Of a DNA stretch of 64,000 bases, positions 53,229 to 62,119 are shown piece after piece. The stretch is from a bacterium UBP6_UBA1177. Lineage in GTDB: Bacteria > UBP6 > UBA1177. The notes beneath the pieces were generated by a model. The model was not told where the DNA came from. It saw nothing but the letters and a program-made list of their open reading frames with translations, and did no database searches. How positions within the stretch are numbered: position 1 is the stretch's first letter; each line of letters starts with the position of its first letter. The position numbers and the translations under genes were made by a program. Where the stretch lies: NCBI GenBank assembly GCA_002310995.1, contig DBYV01000042.1, positions 24,566-88,565 of the forward strand, written 5' to 3'.

Positions 53229-54260
53229 TTGAAAAAAGTCATGGAAAACACGGTGGAAAAGCGGAACAGCTTGTTCGACAATCTGAAATGTCTTTTGATT
53301 TTTCTTGTCGTTTACGGTCATTTCATCGAAAATTTTCAGAGCATCTATGCAAGCGAATCGACAAGAATAGCGTATCAGTTCATCTATTTGTTCCACATGC
53401 CTGGATTTGTTTTTGTTTCGGGATATTTCGCACGGAAAGGTGACGGAAAAATCTTTGAAAAAGTGCTTTTAAATCAAATAGTTCCGCTTTTCTTTTTCCA
53501 GTTGGTCTTCGAGATTTTCCACTATGCTGTTTTCCATGAATTTTCAGGCAAAACTTTGGATCTGGCTCCGTACTGGATTCTGTGGTATCTGTTAAGTCTC
53601 GCGTTTTGGAGAATATCGTTCCAGCTGCTTTATAAAATACGCTTCCTTTTGGTAATCAGTGTGGTTTTTGCGCTTGTTGCCGGTATGGTCAGCTCGATAG
53701 GCTATCCGCTTTCGGTTTCAAGAACGGTGGTTCTGTTTCCGTTTTTTGTGCTTGGAAACATATTCAAGGAAAAGGAAATCGTGGAAAAAATAAAAAGCGG
53801 CAGATTTTTTCCGGTTTATGCGGTTTTATCGGTTCTTGTTCTGGCCGGAGCCTTTGTTTATGTGTCGGAAGTGAAGCTGCACTACGGCTTGTATCTGAAT
53901 TCCTACAGCTACAAAGCTCTCAAAATGGCTTGGGATGAAGGGATACTGTATAGATTTATAAATATTGCGTGGGGCTTCCTGTGTATTGCCGCACTTCTTG
54001 TTCTCACTCCGCAGAAAAGATTCTTTGCCTCTGAAATCGGAAAAAATTCAATGATTCCCTACATAATGCAGTTCTTTTTCTTGAAATCGCTTCTGATTTA
54101 CCGCTTTGATTTTTATAAAAACCTCTATTTTACTTTCATCGGCGGTGCCGTTTTTGCGGCTTTAATCGTCTATATTTTCGGGAAAGACAGATTTTCGGCG
54201 TTATATGAAAAACTGATGCTGAAAATCTATAAGATTGTGACCTGCAAAGATAAAGTTTAG
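53229..54260 (+). CDS. Acyltransferase family 3-like membrane protein
   Basis: Polytopic membrane O-acyltransferase, 343 residues with about ten helices, of the OafA/fucose-4-O-acetylase type that acetylates surface sugars. Conserved features: RNSLFDNLKCLLIFLVVYGHF (here DNLKCLLIFLVVYGHF) with the catalytic-type His, and YLFHMPGFVFVSGYF. TTG at 53229 is preceded by TAGG at a reasonable distance; ATG at 53241 has no ribosome site, so the start is uncertain. It lies next to the TA pair inside the direct-repeat interval and probably modifies a surface polysaccharide. Confidence 0.83.
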   Translation: MKKVMENTVEKRNSLFDNLKCLLIFLVVYGHFIENFQSIYASESTRIAYQFIYLFHMPGFVFVSGYFARKGDGKIFEKVLLNQIVPLFFFQLVFEIFHYAVFHEFSGKTLDLAPYWILWYLLSLAFWRISFQLLYKIRFLLVISVVFALVAGMVSSIGYPLSVSRTVVLFPFFVLGNIFKEKEIVEKIKSGRFFPVYAVLSVLVLAGAFVYVSEVKLHYGLYLNSYSYKALKMAWDEGILYRFINIAWGFLCIAALLVLTPQKRFFASEIGKNSMIPYIMQFFFLKSLLIYRFDFYKNLYFTFIGGAVFAALIVYIFGKDRFSALYEKLMLKIYKIVTCKDKV

Positions 54261-54263
54261 CAC

Positions 54264-54296
54264 AAATCCGACGGCTGCTCGATGCTGTTTATCTAA
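54264..54296 (+). pseudogene. Remnant of a secreted-protein gene 3' end (KSDGCSMLFI, stop)
   Basis: Ten codons plus stop, matching the end of the Cys-rich gene at 52294-52326 (29 of 33 bases). The codons before it belong to the acyltransferase stop region, so the rest of the gene is gone. It is a recombination footprint or second direct repeat. Confidence 0.8.
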
Positions 54297-54400
54297 ATCA
54301 CAGAATTTCTAAATTCACAACCCCCTGTTTTTCAAGCGTTTTTCTGCTATAATTCTCGGGTTTTTTGAGACGGAGTTTACTTCTTTTAATGGATGTCAAT

Positions 54401-54511
54401 ATGAAAAAATATTCAATAATTATAGCAACTTTAATGTTTGTTTTCTTTGTATCGTGTTCGTCAAACAGCAAATTGAACAACTGCTCCGTTGTCATGCAGT
54501 CTGTTTTGTAA
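54401..54511 (+). pseudogene. Truncated lipoprotein gene (signal peptide only)
   Basis: MKKYSIIIATLMFVFFVSC followed by SSNSK is a complete lipoprotein signal with lipobox FVSC. After about 24 codons the frame runs into reversed sequence of a BRO-N gene and stops (36 codons in all). Upstream has no strong ribosome site. It is a decapitated lipoprotein gene, not a functional one, although a short lipopeptide could still be made. Confidence 0.7.
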
Positions 54512-54720
54512 AATTTACCGTCAGATGACAACATTTTCAGTTGTCCGATTTTTTCGGACAACTCACTTCTTTCAGCAATTAGTTTGTTTTTCAAGTCATT
54601 CCAGTATTTTCTCGGTCTGTCTGAATCAGTCAAAACAGCGATGACATCAACCACTGAAAAATACCATTCCTCTTTTTCTTTGTCCCAGATTGTGCGGACC
54701 TGCCGAAAAAATTTTTGTTT
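54466..54720 (-). pseudogene. BRO-N/DinD-like antirepressor fragment
   Basis: About 80 codons similar to the BRO family N-terminal domain of phage antirepressors (VRTIWDKEKEEWYFSVVDVI, RKYWNDLKNKL, GQLKMLSSDGKFYKTDCM, TTEQLFNLL). The usual continuation (QSIPSPKAEPF) is missing because the sequence changes into the inverted lipoprotein start, and the N-terminus lacks a start codon of its own. Remnant of a mobile-element gene. Confidence 0.8.
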
Positions 54721-54740
54721 TGGGTCAGAAAAATTGGCAC

Positions 54741-54804
54741 TTTGTGTAACTAAATATATGTTTGTTCGGTTTTTTAACTTTATGGAGGTTGTTATGAAAA
54801 AATC
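54741..54804 (+). repeat. Leader/ribosome-site module, copy 2
   Basis: 21-base element 54741-54761 and identical 36-base element 54769-54804, matching 51342-51362 and 51384-51419. The spacing between the two elements is shorter here (7 against 21 bases). Confidence 0.95.
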
Positions 54805-55717
54805 GTTGTTATTGGCGCTGATTGCTACACTTTTTCTTTTTGTTGCCTGCGGAGACAAGAAGGAGAACGGGCAGGAGCAGGAGCTGGGAAAAACCGACAG
54901 CGACATAGTGGAAAACCAGGAAACAGCGGATGAAGACAGTTCGGATTCCGAGCCGACCGATGATACTGAGCAGACCGACGGCGACTCTGAAAATATTGAA
55001 AATCAGGATGTGTCTGATGAAGATGTGAATCAGGATAATCTGATCTGCACTCAGGAATCGAAGGAAACTCTCGGCGGAGAAGGATGCCGCTACCGTATAA
55101 AAGACGACCCGACAAGACATGTCGAAATCAATTGCGGATGCGACTCTTTCAAAGTCGATAACGTCTCTTGTGACGATGAGAACAAGTGCATTCTTTCCGG
55201 AGAATGCGGTGAAGGCAGATGCTCTATTGAATTTCGTGATTATGACAAAGAGCTTTTTGATGCTTTTCCTTTGGAAAGAGAGATCATTGCAAAATCCAGC
55301 TTCGAGCCGACAGGGATCTGTTCTGTTGCAAGACTCAAAGACGGCACACTGTTAGCTGCTGTAAAAAACGGGACATGGATAAGCGAACTTGCTCCGGAAA
55401 TTAGTGCCGATTTGAAAATAATACCGACTTGTGAAAACGTTTGTGTTGAAACGAACGAATCGTGGATGGATGAGCCTTATTACGATTATGTCTACTATCC
55501 TCCTGTGGAATTCACAATCGGAGAAAATGCGCCTGTGCTTGTAAGCAACGGTCAGGTCGTGGATTCTGAAGGTTACGAATATTATGTTTACGGCAGCGAA
55601 ACCATAAGTCCTGACGATCCGGATCACAAGCTTTACCACAGGGAGGAGAGTGAAATGCCTGATCCGAATTACGGCATTTTTAATTTTGTTATAGTCAATA
55701 CCAATGCTCTGAAATAA
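54794..55717 (+). CDS. Lipoprotein with acidic linker and Cys-rich segment
   Basis: 307 residues, function unknown. Start at 54794 (TGGAGG upstream, module shared with the gene at 51409). Lipobox FLFVACGDKK. An acidic linker of about 50 residues (Asp/Glu/Ser/Thr/Asn) replaces the DT repeat seen at 8-11 kb. A Cys-rich stretch follows (EGCRYRI, EINCGCDSF, VSCDDENKCILSGECG), with the VSC...KC spacing also seen in the 51409 protein, and then a C-terminal domain of about 150 residues (YDYVYYPPVEFTIG) with no recognised family. Likely displayed on the outer membrane. Confidence 0.78.
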   Translation: MKKSLLLALIATLFLFVACGDKKENGQEQELGKTDSDIVENQETADEDSSDSEPTDDTEQTDGDSENIENQDVSDEDVNQDNLICTQESKETLGGEGCRYRIKDDPTRHVEINCGCDSFKVDNVSCDDENKCILSGECGEGRCSIEFRDYDKELFDAFPLEREIIAKSSFEPTGICSVARLKDGTLLAAVKNGTWISELAPEISADLKIIPTCENVCVETNESWMDEPYYDYVYYPPVEFTIGENAPVLVSNGQVVDSEGYEYYVYGSETISPDDPDHKLYHREESEMPDPNYGIFNFVIVNTNALK

Positions 55718-55858
55718 AAAGCAAAGCTGTTTCTCTGATTTTTAAGAAAAATATCGCGAAAAATGCTGTTAAAACTGGACAATATCGCGGAGTTGGTGTA
55801 GGAAAGCGCACTAAACGGGATTTATCCCGCGTATTAGTATTGTATAAGGAGATCTCAA

Positions 55859-57097
55859 GTGAGTGTTGATTCCGAAAATGTAAAAAAGAATGTTGAAAGA
55901 GCCGTCGAGCAGTTCAGAAACGGCGGGATCGTAATAGTTGTCGATGATGAAAACCGCGAGAATGAAGGCGATTTTGTTGTCGCAGCAGAAAAAATAACCC
56001 CTGAAACTGTCAATTTTATGATAAAGAACGGCCGCGGAGTTCTCTGCACGACGATAACCGAGGAACGCTGCAAGGCTTTAGGTCTTGAAATGCAGGTGAA
56101 TAACAATACTTCGCTCCTCGGAACTCCTTTCACGGTAACGGTTGACTTGCTCGGCCACGGCTGTACGACAGGTGTTTCGATGTTTGACAGAGCTTCGACG
56201 ATCCGCGCTCTTGCAGACGAATCGACCCGTCCCGAAGATCTGGGAAGGCCCGGTCACATCAATCCGCTCCGTGCAAGAAACGGCGGAGTTCTTGTGAGAG
56301 CTGGGCACACTGAGGCGACAGTAGATCTGGCCAAACTCGCAGGGCTCAAACCGGCAGGCGCGCTCATTGAGATAATCAACGACGACGGCACGATGGCAAG
56401 AATGCCGCAGCTTATCGAAATCGCCAAAAAGTATGATTTTCCGATTCTAACGATAGAAAACATCATCGCATACAGGCTGATGACTGAATCCTTGATAGAA
56501 CAGGTCGCCGACGCAGTTCTTCCGACACGCTGGGGCGGTGAATTCAAAATCAAGGTTTTCCGCAACAAACTTGACGGTCTTGAGCACGTTGCTCTGATAA
56601 AAGGCGACATTACGGACGGCAGACCGGTCCTTACACGAGTTCACTCCGAATGCCTGACAGGCGACGCTCTGGGTAGCATCCGCTGTGACTGCGGATACCA
56701 GCTTCAGAACGCAATGGAGCTCATAAAAGCTGAGGGTAGGGGGGTCATCCTTTATCTGCGCCAGGAGGGCAGGGGGATAGGTCTCGGAAACAAGATCAAA
56801 GCTTACCACCTTCAGGACGAAGGTCTGGACACGGTCGAAGCGAATATCGCGCTCGGTTTCCCGGTTGACCTCAGGGATTACGGCATCGGTGCTCAGATCT
56901 TGTCTGAAATCGGCGTCAAAAAGATCAAGCTTCTCACCAATAATCCCAAGAAAATCAAAGGTTTGACCGGCTATGGTCTTGAAATAACCGAACATGTTCC
57001 GAATGTCTGCGGCGTGCAGAAAGAGAACAGAAAATACCTTGAAACCAAACAGAACAAGATGGGACACACGATCTTTACGTCAGATAAAAAAAATTAA
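55859..57097 (+). CDS. ribBA: Bifunctional DHBP synthase/GTP cyclohydrolase II
   Basis: Makes both riboflavin precursors. The start is GTG with AAGGAG upstream. Residues about 8-205 are the dihydroxybutanone-phosphate synthase ([21 protein letters not shown]), and about 210-405 GTP cyclohydrolase II, with zinc cysteines in [18 protein letters not shown] and [12 protein letters not shown]. 412 residues, full length with all motifs. It heads ribBA-ribH-nusB. The leader (55718-55858) has no FMN riboswitch consensus; it holds a small CGGGAT-TT-ATCCCG hairpin and a repeated AATATCGCG. The ribD and ribE genes are not in the window. Confidence 0.96.
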   Translation: MSVDSENVKKNVERAVEQFRNGGIVIVVDDENRENEGDFVVAAEKITPETVNFMIKNGRGVLCTTITEERCKALGLEMQVNNNTSLLGTPFTVTVDLLGHGCTTGVSMFDRASTIRALADESTRPEDLGRPGHINPLRARNGGVLVRAGHTEATVDLAKLAGLKPAGALIEIINDDGTMARMPQLIEIAKKYDFPILTIENIIAYRLMTESLIEQVADAVLPTRWGGEFKIKVFRNKLDGLEHVALIKGDITDGRPVLTRVHSECLTGDALGSIRCDCGYQLQNAMELIKAEGRGVILYLRQEGRGIGLGNKIKAYHLQDEGLDTVEANIALGFPVDLRDYGIGAQILSEIGVKKIKLLTNNPKKIKGLTGYGLEITEHVPNVCGVQKENRKYLETKQNKMGHTIFTSDKKN

Positions 57098-57109
57098 TGG
57101 AGAATTACG

Positions 57110-57577
57110 ATGGAAGTAAAAACTTTTTCAGGCGATCTTAGCGCAAAAGGAAAAAAATTCGCGGTAATCGTTTCGAGATTCAACAGCCTTCTTTCGGAAT
57201 CGCTTCTGAAAGGCGCTATCGACTGTCTCGAGCGTCACTATGCTGAAAGCGTTGAAGTGATCAAGGTTCCGGGCGCTTTCGAAATTCCTTTCGCGGCAAA
57301 AAAGGCGGCTCTTTCCAAAAAATACGATGCTATCGTCTGCTTAGGTGTCATCATCCGCGGCAGCACTCCGCACTTTGATTTCATCGCGGCCGAAACAAGC
57401 AAAGGAATCGCCCAGGCTTCGCTTGAAACAGGCGTTTATATGTCTTTCGGAGTCCTCACGGTCGATTCAATCGAGCAGGGGATCGAGAGAGCGGGTACCA
57501 AGGCTGGAAACAAAGGTTTTGATGCCGCGCTTGCAGCCATCGAAATGCTTAATTTGTCGGATAAACTGAAAAAATAA
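57110..57577 (+). CDS. ribH: 6,7-dimethyl-8-ribityllumazine synthase
   Basis: Condenses the two RibBA-derived branches into lumazine, the penultimate riboflavin step. 155 residues. [11 protein letters not shown] and [20 protein letters not shown], with the catalytic His, are the family signatures. TGGAG precedes the ATG. 12 bases after ribBA. Confidence 0.96.
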   Translation: MEVKTFSGDLSAKGKKFAVIVSRFNSLLSESLLKGAIDCLERHYAESVEVIKVPGAFEIPFAAKKAALSKKYDAIVCLGVIIRGSTPHFDFIAAETSKGIAQASLETGVYMSFGVLTVDSIEQGIERAGTKAGNKGFDAALAAIEMLNLSDKLKK

Positions 57578-57589
57578 ACGGGAAACGTT

Positions 57590-58069
57590 ATGGGATTAAG
57601 AAGACGCTCAAGGGAAAAGACACTCCAGATCCTCTACAGTCTTGAATTCAATAAGAATATGTCCATAAAAGAGGCGGTGGATTCATATCTGACTTACTTC
57701 AACATCGCCTCGATGAAGTGGAGCGACAAGAACGAACCCCCGGTAATGAACGAATCAGCCGAGGAAGAGAGTGTTTTTATAACCTATCTTTTGAATGCCG
57801 TAAAAAACAACATCAACGAGATCGAAAGGCTGATCGAGGATGCTGCGATAAACTGGAGGATCGAGCGTATCGCACTCATCGAACGCAATATTCTCAGAAT
57901 GTCGGTGGCTGAACTTATCGACGAGAACAACGGAGTTCCGTTTAAGGCTACGATAAACGAAGCTATTGATATCGCTAAGAAATTCGGCAGCAAGGAATCC
58001 AGTTCATTTGTAAACGGCATCATCAACAAAGTCGCGGATATTATCGACATCAAAAGTAAAAAATTATGA
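57590..58069 (+). CDS. nusB: Transcription antitermination protein NusB
   Basis: Binds boxA RNA with S10 to promote rRNA antitermination. 159 residues, helical. The N-terminal RRRSREKTLQILYSLEF and C-terminal PFKATINEAIDIAKKFGS and SSSFVNGIINKV are diagnostic. The ribH-nusB order is widespread in bacteria. The last 4 bases overlap the next gene. Confidence 0.95.
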   Translation: MGLRRRSREKTLQILYSLEFNKNMSIKEAVDSYLTYFNIASMKWSDKNEPPVMNESAEEESVFITYLLNAVKNNINEIERLIEDAAINWRIERIALIERNILRMSVAELIDENNGVPFKATINEAIDIAKKFGSKESSSFVNGIINKVADIIDIKSKKL

Positions 58070-59028
58070 AATTAAACGCTGAAAGGCTTGTTCCGTTCTG
58101 CACAGTCATACTTGCAAGAATAGACAGATACGAAGATTTGTCAGTTCAGATAAAGGAGTGGTGCGAAAGCGATTCTTTCAATCCTCAGGGGAAGGCGTAT
58201 CTTGTCGACTGTGACCGGAATAAAGTAAAAATGTTCTCTTTGAACGAGAGAAAAACAACGACATTCGAGGACGAATTCTCGTTTTTCGAGCTTGTCAGAT
58301 TTATCCAGAAAGCGAAACCTTCGTGCATAATCGATTTCTGCAACAACGCGCAGTCGAAAACTATAGTTTTCTTTTCCCATGCGGGGTGCGCGATATGCAG
58401 AAAAAGTCTTTTTTCGCTGTTTTTTGCCGAAGCAGGCTACAAAAAAGAGGCACTCGGAAACCTGAAAAAGACCGCTCCTTGCTTCTTCAACGATCCTGAA
58501 AAAGAGAACGGCCGTTTTGTCTATAGAACGACAAGATACGCCGATATTCCGGCTGAATTTATGGATCAGACCGAAGAAGAAGTCGAAAAAGAAGAAAAGC
58601 TCGTGATCGATCTGGGCGGAATTCCCGAAAAGCCGGTCGGCAGGATCCTGTGGGTTCCCAAAAGAACGACTGCGCGCGGAATGTGGGCCGATTTCAAAAA
58701 TTTGACATATTACGCCGAAAAGGAAAATGTGCTGATCGATGTCCATCTGAAAAACGAAAAAGCGAAAAAAAGGTTCGACAGCGTATTTTTCATCAAGGGA
58801 CGAAAAATGGATCTCGACCGATATTTGACTCCGATCGTCGGAGAAAATTTATCTGACGCGATTTTTGGAAGTCGCTCTCCGGAATATAAAAAAATCATTT
58901 TTTCTTTCGGACTGACTTCGGAATTTTTTAAAACCAGATCGCTGCTCAGACAAACCGGAAAGGAAAATAATCCTGACGGTTCGCAAAAACTTACCACAAT
59001 GAAGCGAATAGGTAACTACCTGAAATGA
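58066..59028 (+). CDS. Protein of unknown function downstream of nusB
   Basis: 320 residues, not recognised. No signal peptide or membrane helix. A CxxC is present in HAGCAICRKS (about residue 106-115) after a hydrophobic strand, faintly like a thioredoxin-type site but without other support. The middle is acidic (TEEEVEKEEKL); the end is basic. A 4-base overlap with nusB indicates tight coupling, so a role in RNA or ribosome biology is possible; this is a guess from position. Confidence 0.65.
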   Translation: MKLNAERLVPFCTVILARIDRYEDLSVQIKEWCESDSFNPQGKAYLVDCDRNKVKMFSLNERKTTTFEDEFSFFELVRFIQKAKPSCIIDFCNNAQSKTIVFFSHAGCAICRKSLFSLFFAEAGYKKEALGNLKKTAPCFFNDPEKENGRFVYRTTRYADIPAEFMDQTEEEVEKEEKLVIDLGGIPEKPVGRILWVPKRTTARGMWADFKNLTYYAEKENVLIDVHLKNEKAKKRFDSVFFIKGRKMDLDRYLTPIVGENLSDAIFGSRSPEYKKIIFSFGLTSEFFKTRSLLRQTGKENNPDGSQKLTTMKRIGNYLK

Positions 59029-59042
59029 CTTTTCTTTTTATA

Positions 59043-59069
59043 TTGACAACTTCGCATAACATATATTAT
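59043..59069 (+). promoter_or_regulatory. Probable promoter of holB-ricT-tatD operon
   Basis: Consensus TTGACA and TATTAT with a 15-base spacer (a TTATGT two bases later would give 17), about 25 bases before the GTG start. Confidence 0.55.
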
Positions 59070-59093
59070 GTAAACTAAAAAGGGTGAAAAACG

Positions 59094-59957
59094 GTGGTTT
59101 CTCCGCAGATTTTAGCAATATCTGAAAAATTGATTTCCTGCATGGAAAAAGATTCTCTGCCTCAGACGATCCTTTTTCATTCGCCTGCTCTTTCAAATAT
59201 AGATACCTTAGTATTTTCGTTTGCGAAGAAACTTATAAAACCGCGTCGTCAGATTGATGACGAAAAGTTTGTTTCGCTTTGTTCCAATGGACAGTTCCCT
59301 GACTTTATAAACGTTGTCAAAGGCTCTACAGGATCAATTAAAGTTGATGATATTCACGCAGTTGAAGACGCGCTTCAGTACGCGCCTTTTGAATCCGAAA
59401 ACCGGATTGTCTATTTTCGTGATGCCTCTGCGATGACGATTCAGTCCCAGAACGCTCTTCTTAAAAAAATTGAGGAACCTCCGGCAAGGACGTTTTTCTT
59501 TTTGGCCGTAAATAAGCGAAATTCGATTCTCCCGACTGTTCTATCGCGTTCAGTCCCGATTTTCGTTCCTAACGCAAATACGGAGGCCGGTTTTTCGGAG
59601 ATCTTCGATTACTATCCTTTTTTGGCTGATCTGGCTTCCGAACTCGGCGACGAGATCTTTTCCGCAGAAAAGAACCGACTTTCATATTTTTGCTCCAACC
59701 TCGATTTCAATTCGATAACCAATATAAATAAAATATATGCCGAGATAACCGATACCGATATTCTGTCGAAAGAACTTCTCGGTTCAGTCTCGGTAGAAAA
59801 AGCCGATTACCTTAAAAAAATGCTGATACGGATGAGACTTGCGATCATGGCTTTCTGCGTCAGGGAGAAAAACCCGTCAGTCGCGCAGAAAATAACGGTT
59901 TTTTTGTCGAATCAGCAATATTTTTCACCTGACGCTTCAGTCTTTTTTACAATATAA
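59094..59957 (+). CDS. holB: DNA polymerase III delta-prime subunit
   Basis: Clamp-loader subunit of the AAA+ family. 287 residues, start GTG with AGGG upstream. SQNALLKKIEEPPARTFFFL (about 121-140) and TVLSRSVPIFVP carry the sensor/SRC-type region (Ser-Arg-Ser here). Typical for delta-prime, the P-loop is degenerate and no ATP is expected to be bound; the zinc module also seems absent. First gene of an operon with ricT, tatD and a dehydratase-family gene, a combination (holB, ricT, tatD) common in bacteria. Confidence 0.88.
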   Translation: MVSPQILAISEKLISCMEKDSLPQTILFHSPALSNIDTLVFSFAKKLIKPRRQIDDEKFVSLCSNGQFPDFINVVKGSTGSIKVDDIHAVEDALQYAPFESENRIVYFRDASAMTIQSQNALLKKIEEPPARTFFFLAVNKRNSILPTVLSRSVPIFVPNANTEAGFSEIFDYYPFLADLASELGDEIFSAEKNRLSYFCSNLDFNSITNINKIYAEITDTDILSKELLGSVSVEKADYLKKMLIRMRLAIMAFCVREKNPSVAQKITVFLSNQQYFSPDASVFFTI

Positions 59958-59972
59958 ATCGGAGGCTAACTT

Positions 59973-61328
59973 ATGGATAACAATAGAAAATTCATAAAAC
60001 TCGACCGCAATATGGACGTTTCGGAGGAAGAGTTCAGAACTTTACAGGAACTTGAACGCAATGACGACGGCTTCAAGGATGAGGAAAACACTAAATACAA
60101 GAAAGCCGGAAGCCCGATCGCACCTCTCGGCGGCGGAGACGCGCTTTATTTCGACTATACTGACGAATATCCCGCTTTCGAAGACGTTATCGCGATACAG
60201 TTTCAGCCTGCCGGAAAGGTTTACTGGTACTATTATCCAGAGCAGAAAAACCCTGGAAACGAGCTAAAACAAGGTGATATAATTGTTGCGTACAGCGAAC
60301 GCGGAATGGAACTTGCGGAAGTCCTTAATAAAAGTATGGATGATTACAAACGTCAGAATAAGATAAACTTTATAAAAAATGGCTTCATCAGAAAAGCGGA
60401 TGCATCTGATTTTGAACGTGAAAAACAACTTGAGGTCAAAGCTCAAGCTGCTAAAGAAGTGATTCTTCGTGTAAACAATGAACTCGGAATAAAAATGAAA
60501 ATTATCAAGGTGAAATACACTCTTGATGATACCAAAGCAATATTTTATTTTTCTGCAAACGGCAGAGTTGATTTCAGGGAACTCATCAAGCGTCTTGCCT
60601 ACGAGCTGAAACGCCGCATTGAGATGCGTCAGATCGGTGTCCGCGATACAACAAAAATCATGGGAGGGCTTGGACCTTGCGGAAGAACACTCTGCTGTCG
60701 CAAGCACATGCATAACTTCATCCCGGTTTCAATAAAAATGGCAAAAGACCAGAATTTCAGCCTTAATCCGAATAAAATTTCTGGTATCTGTGGCCGTCTT
60801 TTCTGTTGTCTGGGCTATGAAAACGCAACTTATGAAGAGCTCAGAAAGGATTATCCTGAAGAAGAAACCGCTATTTTCGACAGAACTTCTAACCGCAAAG
60901 GTTTTGTTAAAAAAGTGAATGCCATCGGTAAAAATATTACGGTTTTTTTCCCTGAAAATCCTGAGAAAAAGGAAAAGGCTGAGGAAAAAACATTCCCGAA
61001 ATCGGCTCTCGAATTTAATGAACGCTGGTTCATAAATCTGCCTCAGAACGAGACTGCAGATCATGATCTTGACAATATCACACCGATAGTAGCCAAAGAG
61101 AAAGAGCTTCTGAGGGAGTCGTCGAATCTTGAAAATCAGGAAAAAGTTGAAAGGCCGGAAAGACCTCAGCAGAGTCCAAACAACAAGAAACCTGCCCCTA
61201 AAGATTCATCTAACCCCAATAATCCTAACGCTAAAAGGAATCCGAACTGGCACGGAAACAGAAAAAATTTCAAAAAATTCCCGCCCAGAAAAGACGGCAA
61301 GGAAAACCAGGATCAAAATAAGGAATAA
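59973..61328 (+). CDS. ricT: PSP1-domain protein (RicT-like)
   Basis: Relative of RicT, which in Bacillus joins RicA and RicF in a complex with iron-sulfur clusters that affects RNA maturation. 451 residues. The PSP1 domain (about 70-290) includes IKVKYTLDDTKAIFYFSANG and two cysteine clusters, GLGPCGRTLCCRKH and GICGRLFCCLGY, intact and probably cluster-binding. The C-terminal 80 residues are a basic, Pro/Asn/Lys-rich disordered tail (PNNPNAKRNPNWHGNRKN) that may contact RNA. GGAGG precedes the ATG. 15 bases after holB. Confidence 0.9.
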   Translation: MDNNRKFIKLDRNMDVSEEEFRTLQELERNDDGFKDEENTKYKKAGSPIAPLGGGDALYFDYTDEYPAFEDVIAIQFQPAGKVYWYYYPEQKNPGNELKQGDIIVAYSERGMELAEVLNKSMDDYKRQNKINFIKNGFIRKADASDFEREKQLEVKAQAAKEVILRVNNELGIKMKIIKVKYTLDDTKAIFYFSANGRVDFRELIKRLAYELKRRIEMRQIGVRDTTKIMGGLGPCGRTLCCRKHMHNFIPVSIKMAKDQNFSLNPNKISGICGRLFCCLGYENATYEELRKDYPEEETAIFDRTSNRKGFVKKVNAIGKNITVFFPENPEKKEKAEEKTFPKSALEFNERWFINLPQNETADHDLDNITPIVAKEKELLRESSNLENQEKVERPERPQQSPNNKKPAPKDSSNPNNPNAKRNPNWHGNRKNFKKFPPRKDGKENQDQNKE

Positions 61329-61336
61329 TAAACAAA

Positions 61337-62119
61337 ATGTTTATTGATACTCACGCACATATTTTCATGACAGTTACAGAAAGAGGCATCTCTCTGGAGG
61401 ATATAATTTCTGAACTGCATAAAAATCAGGTCGATACGGTAGTTGACATCTGCGGAAGCGAACCCGAACTTGAGTATCATCAAAAAGTCAAGGAAACGTT
61501 TCTAAAAAACAACATAAATTTCTACGCTGCGGCTGGAATTCACCCTCAAGAATCATCAAATTTTATTGATTCAGATATTTCATGGATTGCAAAAAATAAG
61601 GAAAATATAATTGCTGTAGGAGAAGTCGGATTAGATTTTTTCTACGACTTTTCTCCGAAAGAAATCCAGCTGAAAATGCTTCGAACCATGATTGAGCAAA
61701 CTATAGAACTTGAAAAACCCATTTTAATTCATGGAAGATGCGGAGAAGCCCAAATTTACGACATCCTCAACGAATACGGTTTTGATGATAAAAAGGTGCT
61801 TTTTCACTGCTATACAGGGGATCTTGAAACAGCAGAAAAAATACTTAAAAAAGGGTGGCTGATCTCGTTTTCGGGAATTCTGACTTTCAAGAAATCTGCC
61901 GATGTTATTGAGATATTCAATCATACAAATGTAAATAATATGTTCTTTGAAACTGACTCGCCTTTCCTTGCTCCTGTGCCGTTTCGAGGAAAACCGAACA
62001 CTCCGGGAAAAGTCAGATACGTTTACGACTTCGCGGCCAATCTTTTAAATATGAAACAAACCGATCTGGCCAAACAAGTTAGAGAAAATTTCAACAAATT
62101 TTTTAATTTAAACATTTAA
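61337..62119 (+). CDS. tatD: TatD family metal-dependent hydrolase
   Basis: TIM-barrel metallohydrolase, probable DNase or deacylase of the TatD/YcfH type. 260 residues. Metal ligands appear in order: DTHAHIF (His-x-His, 4-10), GEVGLDFFYDF (Glu), ILIHGR (His), LFHCYTGD (His) and FETDSPFLAPVP (Asp). Full length. The stop codon shares a base with the start of the next gene (TAATG). Exact biological substrate is unknown in most bacteria. Confidence 0.93.
   Translation: MFIDTHAHIFMTVTERGISLEDIISELHKNQVDTVVDICGSEPELEYHQKVKETFLKNNINFYAAAGIHPQESSNFIDSDISWIAKNKENIIAVGEVGLDFFYDFSPKEIQLKMLRTMIEQTIELEKPILIHGRCGEAQIYDILNEYGFDDKKVLFHCYTGDLETAEKILKKGWLISFSGILTFKKSADVIEIFNHTNVNNMFFETDSPFLAPVPFRGKPNTPGKVRYVYDFAANLLNMKQTDLAKQVRENFNKFFNLNI

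Noticed and set aside
54298..54906. A single 200-residue minus-strand gene
   Set aside because: Only the middle matches BRO-N; the ends are reverse complements of lipoprotein leaders on the plus strand, so it is a mosaic pseudogene fragment.
55718..55858. FMN riboswitch in front of ribBA
   Set aside because: The conserved RFN blocks (such as AGGG...GGTG and CCGGCGGT) are absent; only a small hairpin is present.
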